Assembly: GCA_949317995.1 (NCBI GenBank)
Contig: OX439040.1
Span: 59,058,089 to 59,122,088 of the forward strand
Direction: 5' to 3'
Source of the DNA: Acholoe squamosa
Taxonomy: Eukaryota > Annelida > Polychaeta > Phyllodocida > Polynoidae
DNA length: 64,000 nucleotides
The notes under the pieces are model-generated. The model had not been told where the DNA came from. It was given only the letters and a program-made list of their open reading frames with translations, and ran no database searches. Below, one piece after another: positions 55,084 through 64,000 of the stretch (position 1 is the stretch's first letter; each line of letters starts with the position of its first letter). Made by a program: the position numbers and the translations under genes.

Positions 55084-56075
55084 GACGATTGATACTAGAG
55101 TAGAAGACGTATAACCAATCATGTCAGCATATGTCGCGGCAGTGGCACTGTAATTCGTGCCCGGGGTACGGGAGGTCCAGCGAGCGGGGTGCTGGAGAGT
55201 AGAACCGTAAAAGAGGGAGGAGCGGGGCCAGGAGGCGCGGTAGGAAACCTAGGGGAGCAGCGTGGCTAAAATGGTGTTCTGTGTGTCGTTACAGCCTGAG
55301 GGGGAGGCCCCCGAGTAGGGTGGAGCTACCGGCCTGGTCCGAGCCTGGGGAGGCGTCGCGGAGCCGGGGTTGGGCACCCGGTTCCGGGTCCGTGGAGGGG
55401 TGAGCCGGAGGCCCCCTCCACGCAGCGGGTGGTGTCATCATCCTTCATCATCATCATCAGCATCTTCATAGTCGGGACGACGGACGAGGACAACGTCGAC
55501 ATCACTCAGGAATTAGTTCTTTTTAGCGCTGTCGCGTAGGCTCCTTAAGAGCAGGGTCATCACGGGTTCTGAACCCTCATTATTTTAGAGTTTGGGCCCG
55601 TTGGCCGGCTAAGCCTCTTATAGGCAGGTTCATCGTTGGGGTTCTAAACCCCCTTTTGTTAGTTAGTTTCTGGGCCCCGTTGGCCGGCTAAGCCCCTTCT
55701 GGGCAGTGATAGACATTTGGTTAGGGCTCCTAGCCCTTGTTTTCCCCACATGGCGGGCTTTAGCTAGGAGGGGGCGCATGGGGGACGCCCTCGGTTTTAG
55801 GCTCCACATGAGCAGCAGCATGTCAATCTTAGTTATGGGCTCTTTTGGCCGACTAAGCCCCTTAAGGGCAGGGCATAAGTTAAGGAGGGGTTCCTAACCC
55901 TATAGCCCCACACGGCTGGCTTAGCTCGGAGGGGGCGGAAGGGGGCCGCTCCCGGTTAGTTTCACTCCTTACTTCTAAGACTAGTTAAAGTAGGCTGTTG
56001 ACCTAAGGGTCCATTCTTACCATTTTACCTTTTTATAATCGTTCCCCCCCTGTGCTTTAAATGGGCAGGGGAGAG
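55084..56075 (+). other. Gypsy-2 3' untranslated region and purine tract
   Basis: Noncoding. TTGGCCGGCTAAGCC or variants recur near 55590, 55678 and 55845, with inverted CTGGCTTAGC near 55917, hinting at RNA structure. GGGCAGGGGAGAG at 56063-56075 abuts the 3' LTR and is the likely polypurine tract. Confidence 0.65.
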
Positions 56076-56418
56076 TGTAGCGGTGGGCGGCACCGAGAGC
56101 GGCACGGCGGTACGTACCGCGCGGCACGGTGGTGTGCCGCGCATCCGGTAGGGGGCGCCCCGGGCGGCGCGCGTATATAAGACGACGCGTGCCGCACGGG
56201 GGCCAGTCTAGTCTCGCTTGAGCTGAGAGTAGGACGTGCCCTGTGCTGGTCTTAGTGCCTCCACTGCTACTCTCTACTAGGCTACAGGAACGACGCGAAC
56301 TGGTGATAAGTTGATGACAAGTGATGTTACATTCCTGCATTCTTCAATAGTGAACTCTAGTTTATTTACAGCACTTCTGTCTTGTGTCTTCTCTGCACTC
56401 ATACCAATTCCCGTTACA
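56076..56418 (+). repeat. Gypsy-2 3' LTR
   Basis: Same length (343 bp) and, as far as can be read, same sequence as 43640-43982. Followed by the ATAT duplication at 56419-56422. Confidence 0.95.
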
Positions 56419-56560
56419 ATATGTACGGCACTAATGCTTCACCAGTTTTTGTCAAGGTTACGGAGTACAGCCCCATGCGCTGTTTCCACAAATTGTACTT
56501 CTCGGTTTTATCACCTGTACCTGCAAACTGCATGGTTGGGGCATGTTCTTTGGCTGCCAT
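56419..56560 (-). pseudogene. Gypsy-1 gag, N-terminal codons
   Basis: ATG at 56560 (MAAKEHAPTMQF) and an open frame with KYNLWKQRMGLYSVTLTK up to the Gypsy-2 target site. Continues at 43639 in the same frame. Start chosen as the first ATG after the leader. Confidence 0.8.
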
Positions 56561-57039
56561 TTTGGCAATTTGGGTTGAACAGACCAGTCTGATTTACACT
56601 CTAGTTGTTCAAAGATAACCACTATCACTAGTGTCAGTCCTGTACCTGGCTTGGACAGTATGTTTCCTATGGGGTCTAGGGTACTATAACTGTGGGTACC
56701 GTCACACTTCATAGACACACTATTTTCAACATGAATGGGTACACAGTGTGATTTTATTTGCTGCTGACTCCTATACAACTACCACATTCAGAGTTCAAAT
56801 TGAACACACAGTTTAACAGTGTCTATCTTGACTTCCAAACAGGGCATTCATCATCTGCCCCAATTTTCGCTCACATTGGCTAACATTAATATGCTTCAAT
56901 CTGCTTATTTGCTGATATGTACACATCAAACTGTCATTCACAAGTGTTGTCTGGGATCCTATCTTTACCTGTATCACCCTTTTGCACTTTCAGTCATCAA
57001 TTATAGGGCAATATTTGGCAAATCCCACCGCTGTCACCA
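56561..57039 (-). other. Gypsy-1 leader and primer binding site
   Basis: TGGTGACAGCGGTGGGATTT, starting at 57039 on the minus strand just after the LTR, is the primer site. The rest of the leader has no ORF of note. Confidence 0.7.
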
Positions 57040-57153
57040 TGTAATGTCAAGCCATGTGTCGTGCGAAGTCGGAAGTGAAGTTTATTCGTGATTGACCCCG
57101 TAGTCCGAGCATCGGTCCCCGACCCGAGGGTCGAGCAATATCATAACATCACA
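57040..57153 (-). repeat. Gypsy-1 5' LTR
   Basis: 114 bp on the minus strand from TGTGATGTTATG to ACATTACA, next to the primer site. It contains CCCTCGGGTCGGGGACCGAT. Very short for a Gypsy LTR. Confidence 0.75.
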
Positions 57154-57167
57154 CCTATGTGGTCTGG

Positions 57168-57335
57168 ATGACAACGTTTACATCTAGAACGTTTAAAAAT
57201 GTTTTTAAACGTTTTGAATACAAACGTTTTCATCTGGAACGTACAGAAACGTTTCTATATGTTTCAGTTCAAAACGTTTTTGTGCAAACCATATTGAAAC
57301 ATTTTAAAAATGTTATAAACGTTATATAACATAAA
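57168..57335. repeat. AACGTTT word cluster
   Basis: AACGTTT/AAACGTT occurs about ten times (ACGTTTACATCTAGAACG, TTTTAAACGTTTTG). A second cluster is at 59858-60400. Possibly both ends of one element with the tRNA-like region between. Confidence 0.5.
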
Positions 57336-57405
57336 GAAACACCGGGTTTCGACCCCGGGACCTCTCAACTTGCAAGCGAGCGCTCTACCACTGAGCTACA
57401 TCCCC
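57336..57405 (-). repeat. tRNA-like sequence (Ala-type body, GCA loop)
   Basis: Minus strand GGGGATGTAGCTCAGTGGTA, GAGCGCTCGC, GCA in the anticodon position, and GAGGTCCCGGG. The 3' strand of the acceptor (TGTTTCT) does not pair with GGGGATG, so it is a SINE head or tRNA pseudogene. Confidence 0.7.
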
Positions 57406-57813
57406 AGACCTGACATTTTCTACCTTCCACCAACATCTGGATCGGTATGACAGAAGGGGGCAGTGTTCACTGCCTGACCAGCCCCTGGGGGCTGGTGCAA
57501 CCGGAACGGGGACAGATAGTATACCGCCATGGACTCACAGCCAGAGCTGGCCCCTACAGGTGTAAGCACTATACCGGGACTATACCATTATTGTATCTAA
57601 GTGAATAATCCCATCTTTATAGAGATATGGTAGCGATAAAATGATAATCATCTGATCAATGTAATAGCTACATAAAATGTATAACTAACATCTAATACAA
57701 AAGCTATAGATTATTTAATACTTTTATTGATTATATGATATCCATATGAGTATCATATTGACGAACACCTTTTTTGTAGGAAATAGAAAATATATGTATC
57801 TGTCCAACCTTGT
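57406..57813. other. No gene seen
   Basis: AT-rich from 57580. Short GC-rich stretch with CCAGCCCCTGGGGGCTGG (57477-57494), a palindrome. No ORF. Confidence 0.4.
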
Positions 57814-57823
57814 ACACCCTTCA

Positions 57824-58270
57824 GCCGGGAGGCGTGGCGCAGTCGGTAGCGCGTCTGCTCATGGGCCGTAAGTTTGTGGGTTCAGTTCCCGGCCCGGCCG
57901 GAGCACAGTGGTGGTTCCAAACGTCGCCGTAAGGTGTTGTTTGAGTTCCTCCCTGCTCTGGCTAGGCTGTGCTGGAAAGTCTCTCGGCGGTCATGGCAGA
58001 CAAATGACTTAAAACAGGCCTGTCTCACTATGCCTATGTAGTGACGGATGTTAAAGAACCATTGCCTCGGTAAATGCATGTGTAGGGGCGTGCTTTCTAT
58101 CTTCCCATAGATTCAGTCACCATCATCCCCCCTCCTCATTAGACTAGGGTCCGGGCAACAACGCCACAAGGGTAATCTCACTTCGGTGTGGATACAACCC
58201 GAGGGACCTCTCACCCTTGAGTGTCGGCCGTAAGGAAGGCACGAGGTGAGATAAAAATTCAATCATCAAT
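57824..58270 (+). mobile_element. Intact tRNA-Met-headed SINE (447 bp)
   Basis: Flanked by ACACCCTTCA at 57814-57823 and 58271-58280. The head GGCGTGGCGCAGTCGGTAGC with CTCATGG resembles elongator tRNA-Met. The B box is GGTTCAGTTCC. The body continues to the 3' end AAAATTCAATCATCAAT. The perfect 10-bp duplication suggests a recent insertion. Confidence 0.92.
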
Positions 58271-58280
58271 ACACCCTTCA

Positions 58281-58639
58281 AATGAATTGAAATGGTCTAC
58301 CTGCCTGCTCAAGCCATACATGTACATGGATTTCTGTACTGTGGTGGATATGGGCAAAGAATGATGATTTAATAAAGCAACACCTGTTTCCTAAGATAAT
58401 AATATTGAACAAGTAACCAATAGCTAACTCATGACGCGTGTGTATTAGTGAAGGATAATGACACGAGGCCGTAGGCCGAGTGTTATTAGCCTTTGCTAAC
58501 ACACATAAGTCATGAGTTATCCATTGACTACTTATTTTATACCACGAAACCAATAAATAATCAATAGAATACCAGTAAATTCAAGTTGAAAACAAAAATT
58601 ACTCCCCCTCCCCGGGACTCGATGCCAGCCATTGTGTAC
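58281..58639. other. No gene seen
   Basis: No supported ORF. The ACTCATGACGCGTGTG and CATAAGTCATGAGTTATCC words around 58427-58520 form an imperfect inverted pair. Confidence 0.35.
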
Positions 58640-59145
58640 ACGATCGCTACATACACCTCGGCGCCCGGCAGCGGACAGCGACAGCCCCGGTCTCGGCTAG
58701 GCTTAGCAGCGGCACACGGCGAAAAATAGTGTACATACACCTCCTCTCCCGGCAGCGGACAGCGGCAGCGCACACGGCGAAAAAAGACGCGTCTCGCTGT
58801 TATGTTTGTGTATAATACACCTCCTCTCCTGGCAGCGTACAGCTACAGCACACACGGCGAAAAAAGATGCTTCTCGCTGTTATGTTTGTGTAGAATACAC
58901 CTCCTCGCCCGACAGCAACAGCGCACACGGCGAAAAAAAGAAGCGTTCCGGCCAGGATTCGATCCATGTACATCTCACGGCTGAGCGCAACGTGCTAACC
59001 GCTAGACCACCGCGTCTCCTCCTTCTGCGCCCGGCAGTGGACAGTGACAGTGCACATGGCGAAAAAAGATGCGTCTCGCTGTTATGTTTGTGTAGAATAC
59101 ACCTCCTCGCCCGGCAGCGGACAGCGACAGCGCACACGGCTTTGT
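58640..59145. repeat. 80-bp tandem repeat with tRNA-like insert
   Basis: CTCCTCTCCCGGCAGCGGAC starts units at 58741, 58821 and 58901 (80 bp), with related units at about 58655, 59022 and 59102. Each has CACACGGCGAAAAAAGA and TCTCGCTGTTATGTTTGTGT. The unit starting at 58901 is interrupted by the tRNA-like sequence at 58942-59017. Confidence 0.88.
58942..59017 (-). repeat. tRNA-like sequence (Glu-type A box)
   Basis: Minus strand GGAGACGCGGTGGTCTAGCG, GTTAGCACG, then GATCGAATCC (B box). Poor pairing in the anticodon and acceptor arms. Sits inside an 80-bp unit. Confidence 0.6.
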
Positions 59146-59184
59146 ATCATAGCAAGACGTGGTTCGAACCGAGCGTATCTCGTC

Positions 59185-59255
59185 AGTCCCTGTGGCGCAA
59201 TGCATAGGGGGTTGGACTAGGAATCTTAGGTTGCAGGTTCGAGCCCTACCATGGC
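59185..59255 (+). repeat. tRNA-like sequence (GGCGCAATG type)
   Basis: CCCTGTGGCGCAATGCATAG, TTGGACTAGGAATC and GGTTCGAGCCC follow tRNA box spacing. Its 3' half is duplicated 248 bp downstream. Confidence 0.6.
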
Positions 59256-59702
59256 AAAGAAATAGTCTGTTGGTTTTAACATGTAACATATGACATGGGA
59301 GGTGTGCGGTTATCCTGGATAACCGCACACCTCCCATGGATAACCGCACACCTTCCATGGATAACCGCACGCCTTCCAAAATTGATGTTACAGCCTATAG
59401 GGTGTGCAATATCGACAGATATGTGTATGGGAATAGCCACCAAAAAGCACTGAGTGGGTTGGACTAGGAATCTTAGGTTGCAGGTTCGAGCCCTACCATG
59501 GCAAAGAAATAGTCTGTTGGTTTTAACATGTAACACATAACATGGGAGGTGTGCTGTTATCCTGGATAACCGCACGCCTTCCATGGATAACCGCACACCT
59601 TCCATGGATAACCGCACGCCTTCCAAAATTGATGTTACAGCCTATAGGGTGTGCAATATCGACAGATATGTGTATGGGAATAGCCACCAAAAAGCACTGA
59701 GT
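59210..59702. repeat. 248-bp tandem duplication
   Basis: TTGGACTAGGAATCTTAGGT at 59212 and 59460 starts two nearly identical units. Each includes a mini-repeat of GGATAACCGCACACCTTCCAT and ends CACCAAAAAGCACTGA. Confidence 0.93.
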
Positions 59703-59857
59703 AACCAAGAAATCGTGGTATAAGGCAAAATAAATACTAAATGTTTAAATGTCTAGCACCGAAGCCTATTTATGCTATCGGATGTTAAGGGGACTAGAAC
59801 AGAGGTATTTTGTATGAAATGAAAATGTTATTGAAGGTTTATAAAAGTTGCACAATG

Positions 59858-60400
59858 AAACGTTTGCTTGTATATCCCTTGTATTTTTTTTTTTACGTTT
59901 AATATTTGGAGTCCACATTTTTACGTTAATCGTACGTTTTATTTTCGATTTTTTAAAACGTTTTTGAACCCTTCAGATAACTTTTTTTCAGGTGATTTAA
60001 CGTTTTTTTTTGTTTGCTGGGTAGTAACTATATCTGCATCGGACGTTCGAGGGCCCGCCAGATTGTTATCTGCCCCGCCCTGTTCATTTTCCTGGAACCC
60101 AGGCACTACCGGATCATTTCAATGATATATCAATGATATATCGATTACTCCTAATCCAACTCCTCAAAAGATGATTTATCATTTGAGGAGTTGGATTGGG
60201 AGTAATTAAACAAAATTACGTTCTGCAAACAAAACAAAACAAAAAACACGTTTTTAACGCTTGAGAAACGGGTTTTGCCAAACTCTTTTTTAAAGTGTAT
60301 ATGAACAAACATCCGTTTAATGTTAAAAATGTTATTTTAACGTTTTTGAACGTTAAAAAACGTTTTTTTTTTTAAGGTTAAAATAAGGTTTTTGAGATTC
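59858..60400. repeat. AACGTTT-rich region
   Basis: Many ACGTTTT/AAAACGT words (59894, 59933, 59955, 60240, 60340-60370). The hairpin at 60144-60206 lies within. No ORF of note. Confidence 0.5.
60144..60206. repeat. 25-bp stem hairpin, 13-nt loop
   Basis: ATTACTCCTAATCCAACTCC plus TCAAA pairs with TTTGAGGAGTTGGATTGGGA plus GTAAT with one G-T pair; loop AGATGATTTATCA. Confidence 0.85.
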
Positions 60401-61878
60401 GGTCACTCGCTGTTTCTGGGGGGAAAATGTAAAGCTAAACCATGTGTGGGTTCGAACCTGCTACCTTCAGATATATACGGGTGACCCAAATTTTTTAGAG
60501 TGTCGATTTTTATTATTCATAACTTTCTGCCTGTCGTTGTTTAAAAACCCTTGTGTCACCCTTGTGTTGATTTTTAAAACCCCTGTGTCGCTTTTTATCT
60601 GCCTTTTTCCTCTATGCAGGGTTCCCACATTATTCCCAGACTCAAATTCCATGACTTTCCATGAGAGAAATCAAAATTCTCGATGACATTTTTTAACTAA
60701 TTTTGGACATTATCGCGGTTGACCTCCTGGCAAAATTCCGGAAATCGAGGTGGAAAAAAGGTTCACTCCAATGTATTTTGCAATAAATATTTAGTTTTCT
60801 CATTTTCAATGACTTTCCATGACACTAAATCAAATTTTCAGAAATTCCATGGCTTTCCCTGGCAGTTTTTTTATTCCATGACGCATGGAAACGAACCCTG
60901 CTATGTCCATCGATTTCCAAACCCCCTGGGTCGCCAGTGTCAATTTTTAAAACCCCTGTGTCGCCAGTGTCGATTTTCAAAACCCCTGTTTCGCCAGTGT
61001 CGATTTTTACCTAGGTCTTTCTATGCATGCTAGGGTGCTTTTTGGACAAATATCCCCAGCAAGTTCCTTCGTTTTTTTTCTATATTGGGGTCTACATTTC
61101 ACCCAAATTGCCCAAGCAAGGGTAAAACGTCAAGCAATGTTTCCAGATTTATTGGAAAAGTGTTCCTCTATTTATGAAAAGTCATGGGCAAGATTTTTTT
61201 TTTTTTTTTTAAGGATTTCCTAAAACAAAGTATTCGTGACAGCTCTCTGGCGAGGGTACGCATTTGAAGAAAACCCTGTGCAAAATTGCCCCATCCGATC
61301 ACTATGCATGCCTTTAGATGATTAAAATAATAATGGGTTGCCAACAGGTGGCTGCAGTGATTACAGATGTCCTTCCACAGAGCAACTCAGTCACTGCGTT
61401 AACAATAGGTGTCTCTACCGCACTGAGCTGCTCACACTCCCTTTCAAAACAACTTTGTATATGACAAAGAAAATATAATTAAATACTGGTATATGTGCAA
61501 TTTAGTAGTCCCACTATCCCAATAGCCTGCATCGGTACAATAGAAATCTACGTGGGTCCTGGAATTATAATACACTGGGTAGATATATTTTTATATAGAA
61601 GGTATAAACTATAATATATAGGACGGGAAATTGTCAAGGGATCCGAGTGCGCTTGTATAGGCTTAGGGATTTGATATAGACGTTTGCCTGAGATTTTACA
61701 ACCAAACTTAGAGATACAAGTAGCAATTTACTTGAAAGGTTGATGGGGGGGGGGGCAAAGCATAATCGCCCCCCTCCCCCAACTCTCCTGCGTTGGGGAT
61801 GTCGTGGCCTTCTCACCCCTCCGCCGCCCCTGAACTGGGGGGGGGGGGGAGGGTTGGATTACTAGTATGCCCGTGTGG
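60401..61878. other. No gene seen; small local repeats
   Basis: 60910-61020 repeats AACCCCTGTGTCGCCAGTGTCGATTTT about three times, with earlier forms at 60545-60600. At 60448 GTGGGTTCGAACCTGC resembles a tRNA B box. Otherwise nothing recognised. Confidence 0.45.
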
Positions 61879-62267
61879 GGCCATCCATTAAGGATGTCAT
61901 ACCAAATTTGACACTCGCCCCCCCCCCAGTTTCTTTGCCAAATTTGCAATGCTAATGGTACCGGTATATGGGAAATGAATGCTGGACGAATGGATAGGTG
62001 ATGTAAACTTACGACCAGCACTAGGATAAAATAAATAAAACGTATTAAAAAAAAGAAGTAATATATATTTCATAACAGATGAATGCATTAAACTTCCCTA
62101 CCTTTACAAATCTTTTTTTTTCCTTGCCAAAACTGAAGCAACTTGCAATATTTTTCATGACATGATGTCATGCAGCCCATGACCCCCCCTCCCCCCTTGT
62201 CATGCTTGGTCATGGGGAGTGGGACCCCCCCCCCCCTCCTGCATGACGTCATTTGTACACATCCCCT
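61879..62267. mobile_element. Probable MITE, GGGG(N)CATCC ends
   Basis: Left GGGGCCATCCATTAAGGATG and right GACGTCATTTGTACACATCC are imperfect inverted ends. G- and C-runs sit inside. Target duplication not clear. Confidence 0.45.
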
Positions 62268-62552
62268 TTTCACCATGATTGACATGCACATAATTTGTTG
62301 GCACAGATTTGTTTACGTCACTACAATACATGGGACTGCATTATTGATGTACGAACATACGTGCTTTCTCTGTATTTTAAGCTGCTTGTAATGGCAGTCC
62401 TACACCTACCTCTGTACATATGGCTTTTGAATAATCCCCATAAATGCTCATTCACGCAAAGGAGCCACACCCTGACTATGGGAGAATGCTATAAGCTACA
62501 CATGGGGCCCGAAATGGTTGATTCCTTAGCGTAATCTATGTATGGAATGCTT

Positions 62553-62820
62553 GAGGCATTCGGGTAGCGGTTTTTTTACATTTTGCAGTGCATTGTGGGT
62601 GGGGGTGACCTCGAATGCTAACTACACAACCTTTAAAAATAGCTTGTTCCCTCCACCCCAGCCAGGTCTGGCTAGGTACCAGTCCCGGGACCAGTCCTTA
62701 ACTATGCTTGGGAGGGTAGTAAGTTGACTTGGGGATCAACATTGACCCACATGGGGAGGACCAATAGGGGATGGCCTTACAAACCAGCATTGATCCCTTG
62801 GTCGATCCACGAACGCCTCG
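62553..62820. mobile_element. GAGGCATTCG-ended short element, copy 1
   Basis: Left GAGGCATTCGGGTAGCGG, right CCACGAACGCCTC. Interior CCCTCCACCCCAGCCAG and GGATCAACATTGACCCACAT match copy 2 at 62989. Confidence 0.75.
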
Positions 62821-62988
62821 ACTAAAAACTTTTATGGGGTTTCTACATGACTGAATCAGCTATGTCCGCCATAGTGCTAAAATAGGTCGATTCAGACAGC
62901 TTTACTTCGAAGGCCACGCTTGTAAGGTAAATGACAGGGGACCAGTCCCAAAAGCAGTGCGTTCAGTACTGCTGAAGAACAGACATAC

Positions 62989-63235
62989 GAGGCGTTCGGG
63001 CAGCGGTTTTCTAACGATATCTATTGCATTATGGGTAGGGGTGACCTTGAACGCTAACTACCCCACCTCAGCTGGTTCCCTCCACCCCAGCCAGTTTGGC
63101 TAGGTACCAGTCCTTAACTATGCTTGGGCGGGTAGTAAGTTGACTCAGGGATCAACATTGACCCACATGGGCAGGACCAATAGGTGGTGGCCTTACAAAC
63201 CAGCATTGATCCCTCGGCCATACCACGAACGCCAT
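62989..63235. mobile_element. GAGGCGTTCG-ended short element, copy 2
   Basis: Left GAGGCGTTCGGGCAGCGG, right ACCACGAACGCCATGAG. About 85 percent like copy 1, with two small deletions. Confidence 0.75.
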
Positions 63236-63585
63236 GAGTGAGTTAAGAACTAACCTTTTTCAGGGGCTCTACCCCCGAACCCCCACTCAAATTTTTGACT
63301 CCCAAAATAAACCTTTAAATATGCCCCCTAAAATTGTAACATTAAGTCACCTTTTCTCTGAAACTTCGAAGAATTTGGCATGTGGCAAGAGATAAAAGTT
63401 AGCAACCTGACACACCCCTCATGACCTACTTTCGGGGGGGGGGGTCCCCCGTCACTTACCATTTAGCACTTCGGCCATGAAAGTTTGAATTGACCAATGA
63501 GAAGGCAGCATTTGAGGTCGCCCTGGGCAATAAAATTATGTTCTTAAGTTATAGACACTTTACGGGGAACGGGGCACTTTAACTA
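63236..63585. other. No gene seen
   Basis: No supported ORF or repeat apart from a G-run at 63434-63445. Confidence 0.4.
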
Positions 63586-63800
63586 CCGTAAACTCCCGTG
63601 TATAAGACACGTCCTCTAGGCCAAACAAAATGCTGGTGCGTCTTATAGGATTTTCTAAAGTTGGGTGTGCGTCTTATACGAGGGGTAATTTTACTATAGA
63701 ACAGTACTGGATTTACAAAATTGAGCATTAAAATGTGCGTCTTATACGCAAAAATGCATGTGCTGACTTTGGGGTGCGTCTTATACGCGGGAGATTACCG
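63586..63800. mobile_element. TA-flanked MITE (CCGTAA family)
   Basis: CCGTAAACTCCCGTGTATAA at the left, TACGCGGGAGATTACCG at the right, TA on both sides. Close to the copy at 7961. Confidence 0.87.
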
Positions 63801-64000
63801 TAATATGTACAATGTAACTAGGTAGTCTCTGTATCCCATGAAAACCGCTGAGTTTGCATGCAATGATGTAATTAAAATTGTAGAGGGGCCAAAATCCCAA
63901 GAAGAAAAAAACCGCCTTGGGCTGCATAGAATCGATAATCAGCTTTGCAGACTTTTTGAAAAAGTATGGCGAGGGAGGGAGGCTTTTTATTTTATGATAT
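63801..64000. other. Window end; no gene seen
   Basis: No supported feature. Confidence 0.4.

Larger units (their letters stand above)
43640..56418 (+). mobile_element. Gypsy-2, young full-length LTR retrotransposon
   Basis: 343-bp LTRs that begin TGTAGCGG and end CCGTTACA. ATAT duplication, primer site, long gag, very long pol, purine tract. The two LTRs look identical on reading, which implies recent insertion. No stop or frameshift breaks gag or pol. It lies inside Gypsy-1 gag. The pol carries a large unusual C-terminal extension and no env-like ORF is seen. Confidence 0.95.
39824..57153 (-). mobile_element. Gypsy-1, degenerate LTR retrotransposon
   Basis: Minus strand, 5' LTR at 57153-57040, gag, protease, RNase H and integrase, a purine tract, and a 72-bp truncated 3' LTR at 39895-39824. 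The RT core is missing and Gypsy-2 sits inside gag. It occupies 39824-43639 and 56419-57153 apart from the insertion. Confidence 0.88.

Noticed and set aside
57336-57405. Functional tRNA-Ala or tRNA-Cys gene
   Set aside because: The acceptor strands do not pair and the anticodon stem has mismatches.

Overview
This is animal (metazoan) nuclear DNA. It holds one recognisable host gene, on the minus strand, with introns full of transposable elements. The species cannot be identified from the sequence. The dense TA-flanked miniature elements, tRNA-headed SINEs, CR1/L2-type LINEs and Gypsy elements fit a marine invertebrate such as a non-vertebrate deuterostome or a lophotrochozoan (inference).

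Host gene: a cyclophilin (peptidyl-prolyl isomerase) in four exons at 36185-36072, 6804-6588, 5270-5195 and 3996-3837. All splice sites are canonical and in phase, and the product is 188 aa. The first intron is about 29.3 kb and contains most of the mobile DNA described here. The N-terminus looks like a mitochondrial presequence.

Layout. 1-0.9 kb: LINE 3' end. 1.1-1.5 kb: 89-bp satellite. 3.4-6.8 kb: cyclophilin exons 4 to 2, with SINEs and MITEs. 9-10.4 kb: broken LINE copy. 10.5-25.2 kb: a larger minus-strand LINE-like region with an endonuclease/RT ORF2, an SGNH-like ORF, and an ORF1 coding for coiled coil, RRM and a NADAR (YbiA-like) domain. ORF2 is interrupted by a TA-flanked element (13304-14460), and ORF1 by a 4.6-kb foldback element (20051-24652). 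In both cases removing the insert plus one target-site copy restores the reading frame. 25.4-35 kb: MITEs, minisatellites and two hairpin-packed foldback elements (28536-30343, 32669-34701) that share a terminal sequence and make about 9-bp target duplications. 36.07-36.5 kb: cyclophilin exon 1 and promoter. 37-39.8 kb: a third, incomplete hairpin-packed element. 39.8-57.15 kb: a minus-strand Gypsy element (Gypsy-1) lacking its RT core. A young plus-strand Gypsy element (Gypsy-2, 43640-56418) with LTRs that look identical by eye is inserted in its gag. Gypsy-2 pol continues in frame for about 1,580 codons past integrase into Ala-rich, Arg/Ser-rich and C2H2 zinc-finger segments. 57.2-60.5 kb: tRNA-like sequences, an intact SINE, 80-bp and 248-bp tandem repeats. 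60.5-64 kb: further MITEs and sequence with nothing recognisable.

Most notable: the NADAR domain in a LINE ORF1, the Gypsy-2 pol extension, and the foldback family in which every element is filled with copies of its own short palindrome, one of them matching the AP-2 consensus.
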